Assembly (NCBI RefSeq): GCF_008386495.1
Contig: NZ_VTHJ01000005.1
Location: forward strand, 146,924 to 210,923
DNA from: Streptomyces tailanensis
Lineage (GTDB): Bacteria; Actinomycetota; Actinomycetes; Streptomycetales; Streptomycetaceae
Direction: 5' to 3'
DNA length: 64,000 nucleotides
The translations under genes were made by a program, and so were the position numbers. Below, in pieces: positions 26,670 to 34,602 of the stretch. Below the pieces are notes generated by a model. The model ran no database searches. It was given only the letters and a program-made list of their open reading frames with translations, and was not told where the DNA came from. The first letter of the stretch is position 1; the number at the start of each line of letters is the position of its first letter.

Positions 26670-27236
26670 GTGGGCATCGGAAAGGAAATGCGCCGTCTGT
26701 GCGGCGAGTTGGTCGGCGAGCTGACGCTCCCGGCACCGGCGGACCCCGCCGACATCTACAGCGCCCTGTGCGACGCCATGAGCAGACGCCGCGGCCGCCC
26801 CGTCCACTACCGTACGGCCGCCTTCCCGCCCGGTACGGCCAGTGGGCTGTGGCTGGACATGCCCGAGCGGGACCTCGTCGTCATCGAGGAACGCACCGCC
26901 CCCGACCACCAGTTGGTGATCCTCGGCCACGAGCTGTGGCACATGCAGGCCGGGCACTGCGGTCAACATGTGCAAGTGGCCGAGAGTCCTGAGGGCGCCG
27001 CCGTCGCCGCGCGCTTATTGAACGCGGACGCCGACCTCCGGGCGACGGTCCTGAGGGTCGCCGCCCGCACCCGGTTCGACCTGGCCGACGAGCAGGACGC
27101 GGAGAGCTTCGGACTGCTGCTGGCCAGCAAGTGCCGTACCTGGCTCGCCGGTTCGGCGCTGCGCGGGCCCGTGCGACGCGATCATCTGGCCGGCCGGATC
27201 GGGGCTTCCCTGGGCTACCGCGGACCGCAGGGCTGA
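26670..27236 (+). CDS. ImmA/IrrE-type (M78-like) metallopeptidase
   Basis: A 188-aa protein with the zinc motif HELWHMQAGH (HExxH, about residues 90-99) and an upstream ERTAPDHQLVILG segment typical of the ImmA/IrrE fold. The family cleaves XRE-type repressors in response to a signal. GTG 26670 follows GGGGGAG. It lies between an XRE regulator and a membrane protein gene, and the obvious substrate is the adjacent regulator. Often annotated as a toxin in actinomycetes, but toxicity is not shown by sequence. Confidence 0.82.
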   Translation: MGIGKEMRRLCGELVGELTLPAPADPADIYSALCDAMSRRRGRPVHYRTAAFPPGTASGLWLDMPERDLVVIEERTAPDHQLVILGHELWHMQAGHCGQHVQVAESPEGAAVAARLLNADADLRATVLRVAARTRFDLADEQDAESFGLLLASKCRTWLAGSALRGPVRRDHLAGRIGASLGYRGPQG

Positions 27237-27257
27237 GCGGCACAGCCGCCGACACCT

Positions 27258-28466
27258 ATGGACGGGACCAGCTACTACATACCGGCCGTCGCGATGGCGA
27301 TCGCCCTCGCCCTCAAGACGCCCGCACTGCTGCGCAATTGGCGGGACCCCCTGCTGAGGTCCGTGTGCGCGCTGATGACGCTGGCCTGTCTGGTGTTCTT
27401 CTTCGCCGCGCCCCCGACGATCGCCGAGGTCAATCGCGTCACCGGCGTCACGAACATCTCGGCGGCCGTCGTCTACGTCCTGCTGAGCGCCTTCAGCGGC
27501 TCCTGCCTGGTGCTGATCGTCAACTGGCGGGGCGGCCCGCCCGAGTCGACCCGCGGGCTCTCGCGTCGCTGGATCGCCGGGTACGCGGTGGTGTGCGCGG
27601 CGATCGTGGTGCTGTTCCTCCTCGGGGACGCGCCCGTGGAGCGGGTGCGGGACTTCGACACGTATTACGCCAACACCCCCTTCCTGCGCGAGATGATCGT
27701 GCTGTATCTCGTCGGGTTCACCGTCGCGGGCGTCGCGATGAACCTGATGTGCTGGCGCTGGGCGCTCCAGGTGCGCGGCTGGCTGCGCGCCGGACTGCTG
27801 ATCATCGCGCTCGGCTATCTCGTCAACGTGCCGTTCGCGGCGGTCAAGCTGATCGCCGTGGTGGCCCGCTGGCAGGGCGGGGACCTGGACTATCTGAGCA
27901 CGTACGTCGCCCCCGTGCTGTCCTCCGCCGGCGCCCAGGTCTGCGCGCTGGGCTTCTGCCTGCCGCTGGCCGGGGAGCGCATCGGCGACTCCTGGACGAC
28001 CTGGTCCATGTACCGTCGACTCGGGCCGCTGTGGCGGGAGTTGCGGCCCGTCTGGGCCCAGGCGAGCCATGACGTACGGATCTCCTGGTGGGCTCCCGCC
28101 CAGCTCCAGATGACGCAGCGGGAGTCCGACATCCACGACGGCATGCTCAGCCTGTACCCGTACTTCGACTCCGAGGTGCGTGCCAAGGCCTACGACGCGG
28201 CCGTGGCGGCCGGTTCCGAGCCGGTCCAGGCGCGGGCCGAGGCCGATGCCGCGATGGTGACGGCGGCGGTACGGGCGAGGGCGGACGACCCGGAGGGCCG
28301 GGTCATCAGTTCGGCGGTGACCGACGCCCCCGATCTGCCGGCCGAGAACCCCCGTGACCTCGTGCGCATGTCCATCGCCCTGCGTCAGTCCCCCGTCGTA
28401 GCGGCCGCCCGCGAGTGGGCCGCCGCGACCAGGTCAGAAAGCGACTTCCATGAGCGAACCCGTTAG
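27258..28466 (+). CDS. MAB_1171c-like multi-pass membrane protein
   Basis: A 402-aa protein with about seven hydrophobic helices in the first 240 residues (for example MTLACLVFFFAAPP, AVVCAAIVVLFLLG, VLYLVGFTVAGVAM, LLIIALGYLVNVPF) and a soluble C-terminal part from about residue 255 (LWRELRPVWAQA, RESDIHDGMLSLYPYF). The layout matches the family annotated as MAB_1171c putative transporter, with no known substrate. A sensor role is equally possible. The stop TAG (28464-28466) lies inside a palindromic element, and the gene overlaps the next start by 17 bp. Confidence 0.75.
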   Translation: MDGTSYYIPAVAMAIALALKTPALLRNWRDPLLRSVCALMTLACLVFFFAAPPTIAEVNRVTGVTNISAAVVYVLLSAFSGSCLVLIVNWRGGPPESTRGLSRRWIAGYAVVCAAIVVLFLLGDAPVERVRDFDTYYANTPFLREMIVLYLVGFTVAGVAMNLMCWRWALQVRGWLRAGLLIIALGYLVNVPFAAVKLIAVVARWQGGDLDYLSTYVAPVLSSAGAQVCALGFCLPLAGERIGDSWTTWSMYRRLGPLWRELRPVWAQASHDVRISWWAPAQLQMTQRESDIHDGMLSLYPYFDSEVRAKAYDAAVAAGSEPVQARAEADAAMVTAAVRARADDPEGRVISSAVTDAPDLPAENPRDLVRMSIALRQSPVVAAAREWAAATRSESDFHERTR

Positions 28467-29949
28467 GTCCTGTCGTCAAATTCCCGTCGTCCGCCCGGAG
28501 GGCGGGCGGGCAGAGGGGAATTCGACGACAGGGCCTAGGCCCTCCGACACCGCGGTCACGACCACCCGGCGTGCCGTCGTCCTCGGCGCGGGACTGGCCG
28601 GTCTGCTGGCCGCCGCCGCGCTGCGCGACCACGCCGAGGTCACCGTCGTCGAGCGCGACGAACTGCCCGAGGGGCCCGAGCCCCGCAAGGGCGTCCCACA
28701 GGCCCGTCACGCCCATCTGCTGTGGTCCGGCGGGGCCCGCGCGATGGAGGAGCTGCTGCCGGGGGTCACGGAGGCCTGGCTGGCGGCCGGCGCCCGGCGG
28801 ATACCGCTGCCGACCGGTCTGGTCTCGATGTCCGCCCAGGGGTGGCTGCGGCGCTGGCCGGAGATGGAGTTCATGATCGCGTGCAGCCGCGATCTGCTGG
28901 AGTCGGTCGTCCGCGCCCGGCTCCGGTCCGACGCGCGGGTCACGTTCCTGGAGCGCACCGAGATCCTGGGCCTGGGGGGCGATGCCGCCAGGGTCACGGG
29001 TGTACGGGTCCGGCCGGCTGCCGGGGGCGAGGAGCGGGTCCTGGCCGCCGACCTGGTGGTGGACGCCGCGGGCCGCGGTTCACGGGGCACCGCCTGGCTC
29101 GACGCGCTGGGGGTGCCGCCCGCGCCGATGGAGGAGGTCGACTCCGGGCTCGTCTACGCCAGCCGGATCTTCCGGGCGCCCGAGGGCACCGAGGAGTTCC
29201 CGGTGGTCAATGTGCAGCCGGACGTGACAGTGCCGGTGCCGGGGCAGGGCGCGACTCTCGTGCCCATCGAGGGCGGCCGCTGGCTGGTGACGATCTCGGG
29301 CACCCGCGGGGGTCAACCCACCGGTGACGCCGAGGAGTTCGAGAAGTTCGCCCGCGCGCTCCGGCATCCGGTCGTCGGCGAGCTGATATCCCGCGCGGAG
29401 CCGCTGACGGACGTCATGGTCACCCGCAGCACGATCAACCGGCGGCGCTACTTCGAGAAGGTCTCCGCCTGGCCCGAGGGATTCGTCGCGGTCGGCGACG
29501 CGCTCGCCGGGTACAACCCGATCTACGGCCACGGCATGTCCGTCGCCGCCCAGGGCGCCCTGGCGCTGCGCGAGCGGGTCGCGGCGCACGGCATCACGGC
29601 ACCGGGGCTCGCCCGCCGCATCCAGCGGGCCGTCGCCGTACCGGTGGGCATCGCCTGGGAGCTGGCCACCGGCACGGACATCCGCTACCCCGAGGCGATC
29701 GGCAAACAGCCGAACGCCGGGCAGAAACTCTTCCAGCGTTACGTACGGCGGCTGATGCGCACCGCGACCGGGCGTCCCCTCGTCTGCAAGGCCCTCCTCG
29801 GCGTCATCACCCTCACCGAGCCGGCCGGCGCCCTCGTCAGGCCGGAGGTCCTCATGGCGGTACTGCGGGGCCCGGTCAAACCACCGCTGACGGGACCGCC
29901 GCTGACGGACCCCGAGCGGGAGACGACGCTGGGCGCCGCGCAACGGTAG
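28450..29949 (+). CDS. FAD-dependent monooxygenase / oxidoreductase
   Basis: A 499-aa flavoprotein. The FAD dinucleotide fold begins at RAVVLGAGLAGLLAAAAL (about 41-58), with VVDAAGRGSRG mid-protein and the second FAD motif VGDALAGYNPIYGHGMS (about 350). This is typical of class A hydroxylases and related squalene-epoxidase or geranylgeranyl-reductase-like enzymes. The first 40 residues are unusual: codons 6-29 come from a 72-bp palindromic repeat, and family-like sequence starts only after it. It overlaps the membrane protein gene. The isoprenoid synthase convergent downstream makes a terpenoid substrate conceivable. Confidence 0.85.
   Translation: MSEPVRSCRQIPVVRPEGGRAEGNSTTGPRPSDTAVTTTRRAVVLGAGLAGLLAAAALRDHAEVTVVERDELPEGPEPRKGVPQARHAHLLWSGGARAMEELLPGVTEAWLAAGARRIPLPTGLVSMSAQGWLRRWPEMEFMIACSRDLLESVVRARLRSDARVTFLERTEILGLGGDAARVTGVRVRPAAGGEERVLAADLVVDAAGRGSRGTAWLDALGVPPAPMEEVDSGLVYASRIFRAPEGTEEFPVVNVQPDVTVPVPGQGATLVPIEGGRWLVTISGTRGGQPTGDAEEFEKFARALRHPVVGELISRAEPLTDVMVTRSTINRRRYFEKVSAWPEGFVAVGDALAGYNPIYGHGMSVAAQGALALRERVAAHGITAPGLARRIQRAVAVPVGIAWELATGTDIRYPEAIGKQPNAGQKLFQRYVRRLMRTATGRPLVCKALLGVITLTEPAGALVRPEVLMAVLRGPVKPPLTGPPLTDPERETTLGAAQR
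28465..28536. repeat. 72-bp palindromic mobile repeat (MITE-like) inside the start of the FAD gene
   Basis: The 21-bp ends 28465-28485 and 28516-28536 are inverted copies with 2 mismatches (TGTCGTCAAATTCCC against GGGAATTCGACGACA). The centre is a G/C hairpin (CCGCCC...GGGCGG). The symmetry extends one base each way to TA...TA. The length is a multiple of three, so the frame is kept. Confidence 0.8.
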
Positions 29950-30088
29950 CCGTACCGGGCCCCTTTTCCGTCCGCCGGCCGGGCGAACGGACGTGTAGCG
30001 AAACGGGATTGTCAGTGGCGGACGGCAAGCTGGTGGGGTGTCACTTCCATGTGGCGCTTCACCGATCCGACCAGGGGAGAGCCGTTCG

Positions 30089-30316
30089 ATGCCGACCGCC
30101 GTACTGACCGACCGCGAGCGCACCGCCGTCCAGGCGTATCTGCGGCTGCTGGGTACCGTACGAGCCGCGTTCGACGGGCCGCCGGAGTCCCGCCGACCAC
30201 CCGTGGTGCCGACCGCCGCGCTCGCCGAGGCGGAGCAGGCGCTGGCGGCGGCCGGACTGGCGGGCAACGAGGAGGAGTTCTTCCGGCTGCTGAGGAGCTG
30301 GTGCCCGGAAGTCTGA
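30089..30316 (+). CDS. Small helical protein of unknown function
   Basis: A 75-aa protein (MPTAVLTDRERTAVQAYLRL, ending EEEFFRLLRSWCPEV) predicted to be helical. AGGGGAG precedes ATG 30089. It follows the FAD gene after 139 bp and may have its own promoter. I do not recognise a family. Confidence 0.7.
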   Translation: MPTAVLTDRERTAVQAYLRLLGTVRAAFDGPPESRRPPVVPTAALAEAEQALAAAGLAGNEEEFFRLLRSWCPEV

Positions 30317-30331
30317 GCGCGGATGTGAAGC

Positions 30332-30363
30332 GGCGGTCCGCCGGTGCGCCCCGGCGGACCGCC
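30332..30363. terminator. Bidirectional hairpin terminator
   Basis: A perfect 13-bp inverted repeat (GGCGGTCCGCCGG at 30332-30344, complement at 30351-30363) with a 6-nt loop lies between the convergent small gene and isoprenoid synthase gene. Confidence 0.75.
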
Positions 30364-30373
30364 ACCAAGAGCC

Positions 30374-31354
30374 TCAGTCCGCCGGGGACAGATACATCCC
30401 GGAGGACTGGTCGACGAGTTGCCGCAGCGCCGCCATGTACGTCTCGTGGCCGCCCAGTTCACCGAGGACCCGGTAGGCCTCGTCGCGGTACGCGGAGAGG
30501 TCCTTCTCGTAGCGCAGGAGAACGGCGGGGTTGAGCAGCAGGGCCGTGAGTTCCGTCCGGGCCGGTTCAGAAGTGCGGGCGGCGGCGCTCAGTTCCGCGA
30601 TACGCGCTCTGGAATCGGGCGGGGTTTCTTCCAGGACGCAGGCGAGGAGATAGGTCACCGTGCCGTTCAGGAGATCCTCGTCGCGGCCCGAAAGGATGTC
30701 CTCCTGGTCGTTGAAGAGCTGCCAGAGAATACCGAAGACCGCACCGAATTCGCGCCACAGCTCGGTGCGCTCGCTCCCGGCGCCGGAGAGCGTCGCCGCC
30801 ATGGCCGTGATCATCCCGAACGGGGCGCCGGATTTCCCTCGATAGGCCGCGACGACCGCATCCCGTGAGGCGTTCTCCAGGTCGCCCCGCAGGTCCCGCA
30901 ACTGGCCTTCCACGGCGTCGATCCAGCAATCGACGATCTCGCCGGTCAGGGCGTCACGGACCGTGTCCGGGACCGGCTGGGCCCGCACGACCCGGATAGG
31001 CAGGGCCTGTCCGCTCAGCACGGACGCCAGCAGAGCCGCGTCCGCGCCGAGTCCGTCGGGGATGTTGCCGCCGTGGCCGTCGGACAGGTCGTCGAGATAG
31101 CAGGCTGAAGTCCACCACAGGACATGCACGGCCGACAGGGGAACGGCCGGTGCGGTTTCCCCGGTCTCGGCCGCGTGGACGAGCAGCGGGAGCACGGAGA
31201 GCGGATATTTCATCTGCTGGTGCCCCAGCAGCGTGGATATGGATGTCCGTACTGCTGACGACTCCGGACCTAAGCTCTCCAGAGCGGACGCGATGTCGGC
31301 GTCGATATCAGCCGCGACCTGTCTGTGCAGATCCAAATAGGAAAAGGAGTTCAA
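30374..31354 (-). CDS. Class I isoprenoid (polyprenyl) synthase-like enzyme
   Basis: A 326-aa protein of the trans-isoprenyl diphosphate synthase superfamily. The first Asp-rich motif is DDLSD (residues 88-92) and the second is a variant NDQED (215-219) in LFNDQEDILSG; a GKSGAPFG segment (about 173) matches the family's Lys loop. Two Asp-rich sites suggest it binds Mg-diphosphate, though the altered second motif may change activity. TTG 31354 is proposed as start because it overlaps the phosphopantetheinyl transferase stop (TTGA) and AAGAGGA lies just upstream; no better start exists before residue 40. Confidence 0.78.
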   Translation of the reverse strand: MNSFSYLDLHRQVAADIDADIASALESLGPESSAVRTSISTLLGHQQMKYPLSVLPLLVHAAETGETAPAVPLSAVHVLWWTSACYLDDLSDGHGGNIPDGLGADAALLASVLSGQALPIRVVRAQPVPDTVRDALTGEIVDCWIDAVEGQLRDLRGDLENASRDAVVAAYRGKSGAPFGMITAMAATLSGAGSERTELWREFGAVFGILWQLFNDQEDILSGRDEDLLNGTVTYLLACVLEETPPDSRARIAELSAAARTSEPARTELTALLLNPAVLLRYEKDLSAYRDEAYRVLGELGGHETYMAALRQLVDQSSGMYLSPAD

Positions 31355-32058
31355 TTGGCGTCCTCTTCTTCCGTGGGGAAGGGAACCGTGACCGCCGTCG
31401 CCACGAGCCCCCGCCGGACGGTCCAGCGTCCGGTGAAGACCGTGATGCGCCGGCCGCCCACCACCGGTCCGGGGACGAGGAGCTCGGCGCGCAGACCGCC
31501 GCGCCGGCCGTCGGCGTCGACGGTCACCTCGATGTCGGCCTCGGAGAAGTCCAGCCACCGGCCGGTGAGCGGGAACCACGCCTTGTAGACGGATTCCTTG
31601 GCGCTGAACAACAGGCGGTCCCAGTGGACCGACGGACGGTCGGCGGTCAGCCGGCGCAGCCGGGCCTCCTCCGCGGGGAGCGCGATCGCCTCCAGCACAC
31701 CCTCGGGCAGAGCGCTGTGGGGTTCGGCATCGATACCGAGGGAGGCGAGGTCGGTGGTGCGGACCAGCGCGGCGGCGGCGTATCCGTCGCAGTGGGTCAT
31801 GCTGCCGGCCAGCCCGTCCGGCCAGCCGGGGGCGCCACGCTCGCCGGGCAGGACCGGCCGCGGCGCCACACCGAGCTTCTCCATGGCACGCCGGGCACAG
31901 AGGCGTACGACGGTGAACTCACGGCGCCGCTTGACCACCGCGCGGGCCACGAACACCTCCTCCTCGGGGTAGAGGGCGCCCTCCCACGCTCCCTCGGCCG
32001 TGTCGTCAGAGTGCGCCTCCACGGCCACGACCGACTCCGGGAGCAGTTCCTCGATCAC
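31351..32058 (-). CDS. 4'-phosphopantetheinyl transferase, Sfp/EntD type
   Basis: A 235-aa enzyme that transfers phosphopantetheine from CoA to carrier proteins. Motifs present are PDGLAGSMTHCDGYAAAAL, the metal site LGIDAEP (about residue 112) and FSAKESVYKAWFPLTGRWLD (about 155-175) with the Lys-Glu pair. It overlaps the upstream phosphoesterase gene by 53 bp and is coupled to the isoprenoid synthase. No carrier-protein synthase lies in this window, so it either serves a distant cluster or an unrecognised partner. Confidence 0.9.
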   Translation of the reverse strand: MIEELLPESVVAVEAHSDDTAEGAWEGALYPEEEVFVARAVVKRRREFTVVRLCARRAMEKLGVAPRPVLPGERGAPGWPDGLAGSMTHCDGYAAAALVRTTDLASLGIDAEPHSALPEGVLEAIALPAEEARLRRLTADRPSVHWDRLLFSAKESVYKAWFPLTGRWLDFSEADIEVTVDADGRRGGLRAELLVPGPVVGGRRITVFTGRWTVRRGLVATAVTVPFPTEEEDAN

Positions 32059-32914
32059 CGGCTCCGACCTCCATCGGCAGAATGCGGCGCAGCCTTCCCG
32101 GCGGTTCCGGGCGCGGACGCCACTCGCGGGGGTAACCCACGGACACCTCTTCGAATCGGACCCCGTCCAGCCACGTGGTCCGCGGGATGTGCAGATGGCC
32201 GTAGACCATCACCTCGACGCGGAAGCGCCGGTGCCAGTCGGCGGTCAGTTCCGTGCCGCACCACATGGCGAACTCGGGGTAGCGCAGGATGTCCGTCGGG
32301 TGCCGGTCGAGCGGGTAGTGGTTGACCAGCACCGTAGGCAGGTCGGCGGGCAGCTCGGCGAGCCGGCGCTCGGTCTCGGCGACCCGGGCGCGGCACCAGG
32401 CGTCGCGGCTCGGGTACGGGTCGGGGTACAGCACGTGTTCGTCGGTGCACACCACGCCGGTGCCGTACGCGTACTCCAGACCCTCGTCCTTCGTCGTGCA
32501 GCCCTTGGGCAGGAACGAGTAGTCGTACAGGAGGAACAGCGGTGCCACGGCGACGGGGCCGCCCGGTCCCTCCCAGACGGGGTAGGGGTCCTCGGGGGTG
32601 ACGACGCCCAGGTCGCGGCAGAGGGCGACGAGGTGTTCGTACCGTTCGACGCCGCGGTACGGGACGGTCTCCCTCGGGTGGGTCCACAGTTCGTGGTTGC
32701 CCGGCGCCCATACGACTTTCGCGAAGCGGCCGGCGAGGGTCTCCAGGGCCCAGCGGATGTCGGCGACGGTCTCGGCGACGTCACCGGCGACGAGGAGCCA
32801 GTCGTCGTCCGTCTCGGGCCGCATCCTCTCGACCAGGGCGCGGTTCTCGGGGTAACCGATGTGCAGATCGCTGATGGCCAGCAGATTTCCATGACGGCCG
32901 ACCGTCGACTCCAC
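32006..32914 (-). CDS. Calcineurin-like metallophosphoesterase
   Basis: A 302-aa cytoplasmic enzyme with the full dimetal set: SDLHIGY (about 15), GDVAE (about 45), GNHE (about 73), NHYPLDR (about 197) and GHLH (about 237). GTG 32914 has GGAGGGG 7 bp upstream; the frame is open to 32956. The end overlaps the PPTase start by 53 bp, a pairing common in streptomycetes. The substrate cannot be told. Confidence 0.9.
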   Translation of the reverse strand: MESTVGRHGNLLAISDLHIGYPENRALVERMRPETDDDWLLVAGDVAETVADIRWALETLAGRFAKVVWAPGNHELWTHPRETVPYRGVERYEHLVALCRDLGVVTPEDPYPVWEGPGGPVAVAPLFLLYDYSFLPKGCTTKDEGLEYAYGTGVVCTDEHVLYPDPYPSRDAWCRARVAETERRLAELPADLPTVLVNHYPLDRHPTDILRYPEFAMWCGTELTADWHRRFRVEVMVYGHLHIPRTTWLDGVRFEEVSVGYPREWRPRPEPPGRLRRILPMEVGAGDRGTAPGVGRGRGGAL

Positions 32915-33206
32915 CCGCGCTCCCCTCCGTGACACCGATCGAAAACACGAGAACACACGTGCGTACCAACGGACAAGGGCGACCCGCCGAAAGCTCTGGG
33001 CAAAGGACTACGGTGCGTCCCGGCAAGCGCGCCGCACAAGGATTAACACGCGCGTGACAAAAACTTCGGTCCCCATGGCCGTATGATCCCTCCTACACCA
33101 CCGCCACGCCCTCCCTTTCGCGTACGGCGGTTCGGCGTACCTCCATCTTCCCTGGCCGGGCACGGCCTGCTCCGCCGTGCCCGCGAACCGTAGAAAGGCG
33201 GCCTGC

Positions 33207-34316
33207 ATGGTCTCTCGCGTACGCGTCTGGCTCAACCGCACGTACGCGGAGAACGTCTTCTTCATGGATCAGCTGCGGAGTAATCCACACGCTCGACCAG
33301 TGGACATCCATGCCACCCACGGTGACGCCGACTCCCCCGTACTGGCCGCCGCCGACACGGCCGACCTCGAGCCCGAGGGCCTCTCCCCCGCCGCGTACGT
33401 CGAGTACGCGCTCGACCAGTGCGCCAAGCGCGGTATCGACGTCTTCGTGCCCCGGCTGCACCAGGCCGCCATCGCCGCGCATCGCGAGGAGTTCGCGGCC
33501 GTCGGTACGGCGCTGCTGGCGCCGCCCGCCGAGGCGATCGAGGTCTTCGAGGACAAGGTGACCGCGTACGAGGCGGTCCAGGCGTACGGGGTTCCCGTGC
33601 CGCCGTGGTTCCGGGTGACGTCCGAGGACGAACTCACCGCCGCCGTGGAGGAGTTGGAGGCCGGGGGGCATAAGGCGTGCTTCAAGCCGGCGGCGGGGGC
33701 GGGTGGTGTGGGCTTCCGCGTCGTTACGCGCGCCCCCTTCTCGCTCGCTCACCTCAACGGGTTTCCGAGCCCGTATGTGCCGCTCGACATGGTCGTCTCG
33801 GCGCTGCGAGCCGCCGACGAGCCGGTGGACTGGCTGGTGATGCCGCGCCTCGAACAGCCCGAGGTGTCCGTCGACTGCCTCACCGGGCCCGACGGGCGGG
33901 TCCGGATGGCCGTCGGTCGCACGAAGAACGGACGGCGGCGCGGGTTCAGCCTCAACCCCGCGTGGATCGATCCGGCTCGGCTCATCGCGGAGTCCTTCGG
34001 GCTGCACTATCTGACGAACATTCAGTTCCGGATGTACGGCGACGAGCCCGTGTTGATGGACGTCAACACCCGGCCGGCGGGGGGATTGCATCAGCTGGCC
34101 CTCTGCGGGATCAACGCGCCCTGGGCCGCTGTGCAGTTGGCGCTGGGCGAGGAGGTCGGTGACGTGATGCCGGCTCGGCTCGGGCCGGACTACACGGTGG
34201 TGTCGGGGGCGCGGCCGGTGCGGCCGGTGGCGTTGCCGCATCAGGATGTGCCTGTTGTTGCTGAGGTGCCGGTGGTTCCGGCGGAGCCGGTGGAGGCGCG
34301 GGCGTTGGCCGTCTGA
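33207..34316 (+). CDS. ATP-grasp enzyme
   Basis: A 369-aa protein with the ATP-grasp plan: an N-terminal pre-fold (RVRVWLNRTYAENVFFMDQL), EVFEDKVTAYEAVQAYGVPV (about 110-135), the lid with KPAAGAGGVGFRVV (about 165), and the metal-binding stretch LTNIQFRMYGDEPVLMDVNT and RPAGG (about 275-305). It joins a carboxylate to an amine or thiol using ATP; the substrate is unknown. ATG 33207 follows GAAAGGCGG. The last 40 residues are a Val/Pro-rich tail. It stands alone, convergent with a sulfotransferase. Confidence 0.85.
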   Translation: MVSRVRVWLNRTYAENVFFMDQLRSNPHARPVDIHATHGDADSPVLAAADTADLEPEGLSPAAYVEYALDQCAKRGIDVFVPRLHQAAIAAHREEFAAVGTALLAPPAEAIEVFEDKVTAYEAVQAYGVPVPPWFRVTSEDELTAAVEELEAGGHKACFKPAAGAGGVGFRVVTRAPFSLAHLNGFPSPYVPLDMVVSALRAADEPVDWLVMPRLEQPEVSVDCLTGPDGRVRMAVGRTKNGRRRGFSLNPAWIDPARLIAESFGLHYLTNIQFRMYGDEPVLMDVNTRPAGGLHQLALCGINAPWAAVQLALGEEVGDVMPARLGPDYTVVSGARPVRPVALPHQDVPVVAEVPVVPAEPVEARALAV

Positions 34317-34440
34317 CCGGTTTCGCGCCCCCCGCCGCCCCTACCCGCCCCTCCCCCACTCACGGCTCCGCTCGAGCGGGGGGACCCCCATCCAGGGGCT
34401 GCGCCCCTTCGACCCCCATGTGCGGGTTAGCGGGGGCTTG

Positions 34441-34535
34441 TCGCGCAGTTCCCCGCGCCCCTGAAAGACGGCCCTGCGGGCCGATGAAAAGCGGGGCGCA
34501 GCCCCCGCTTTTCAGGGGCGCGGGGAACTGCGCGA
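34441..34535. terminator. Large perfect hairpin (26-bp arms), streptomycete repeat
   Basis: The arms 34441-34466 and 34510-34535 are exact inverted copies (CGCGCAGTTCCCCGCGCCCC in the left arm). An inner hairpin AAAAGCGGGG (34487-34496) / CCCCGCTTTT (34503-34512) overlaps the right arm. It lies between convergent genes and most likely terminates both. A related G/C repeat (GCTCGAGCGGGGGGACCCCC, about 34371-34390) stands upstream. Confidence 0.8.
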
Positions 34536-34602
34536 GCAACCACACACCACCCGCACCCGCCAATGCACCGACCCGGCCGAGTTCGAAGGCGGTCTTACAG
34601 AG

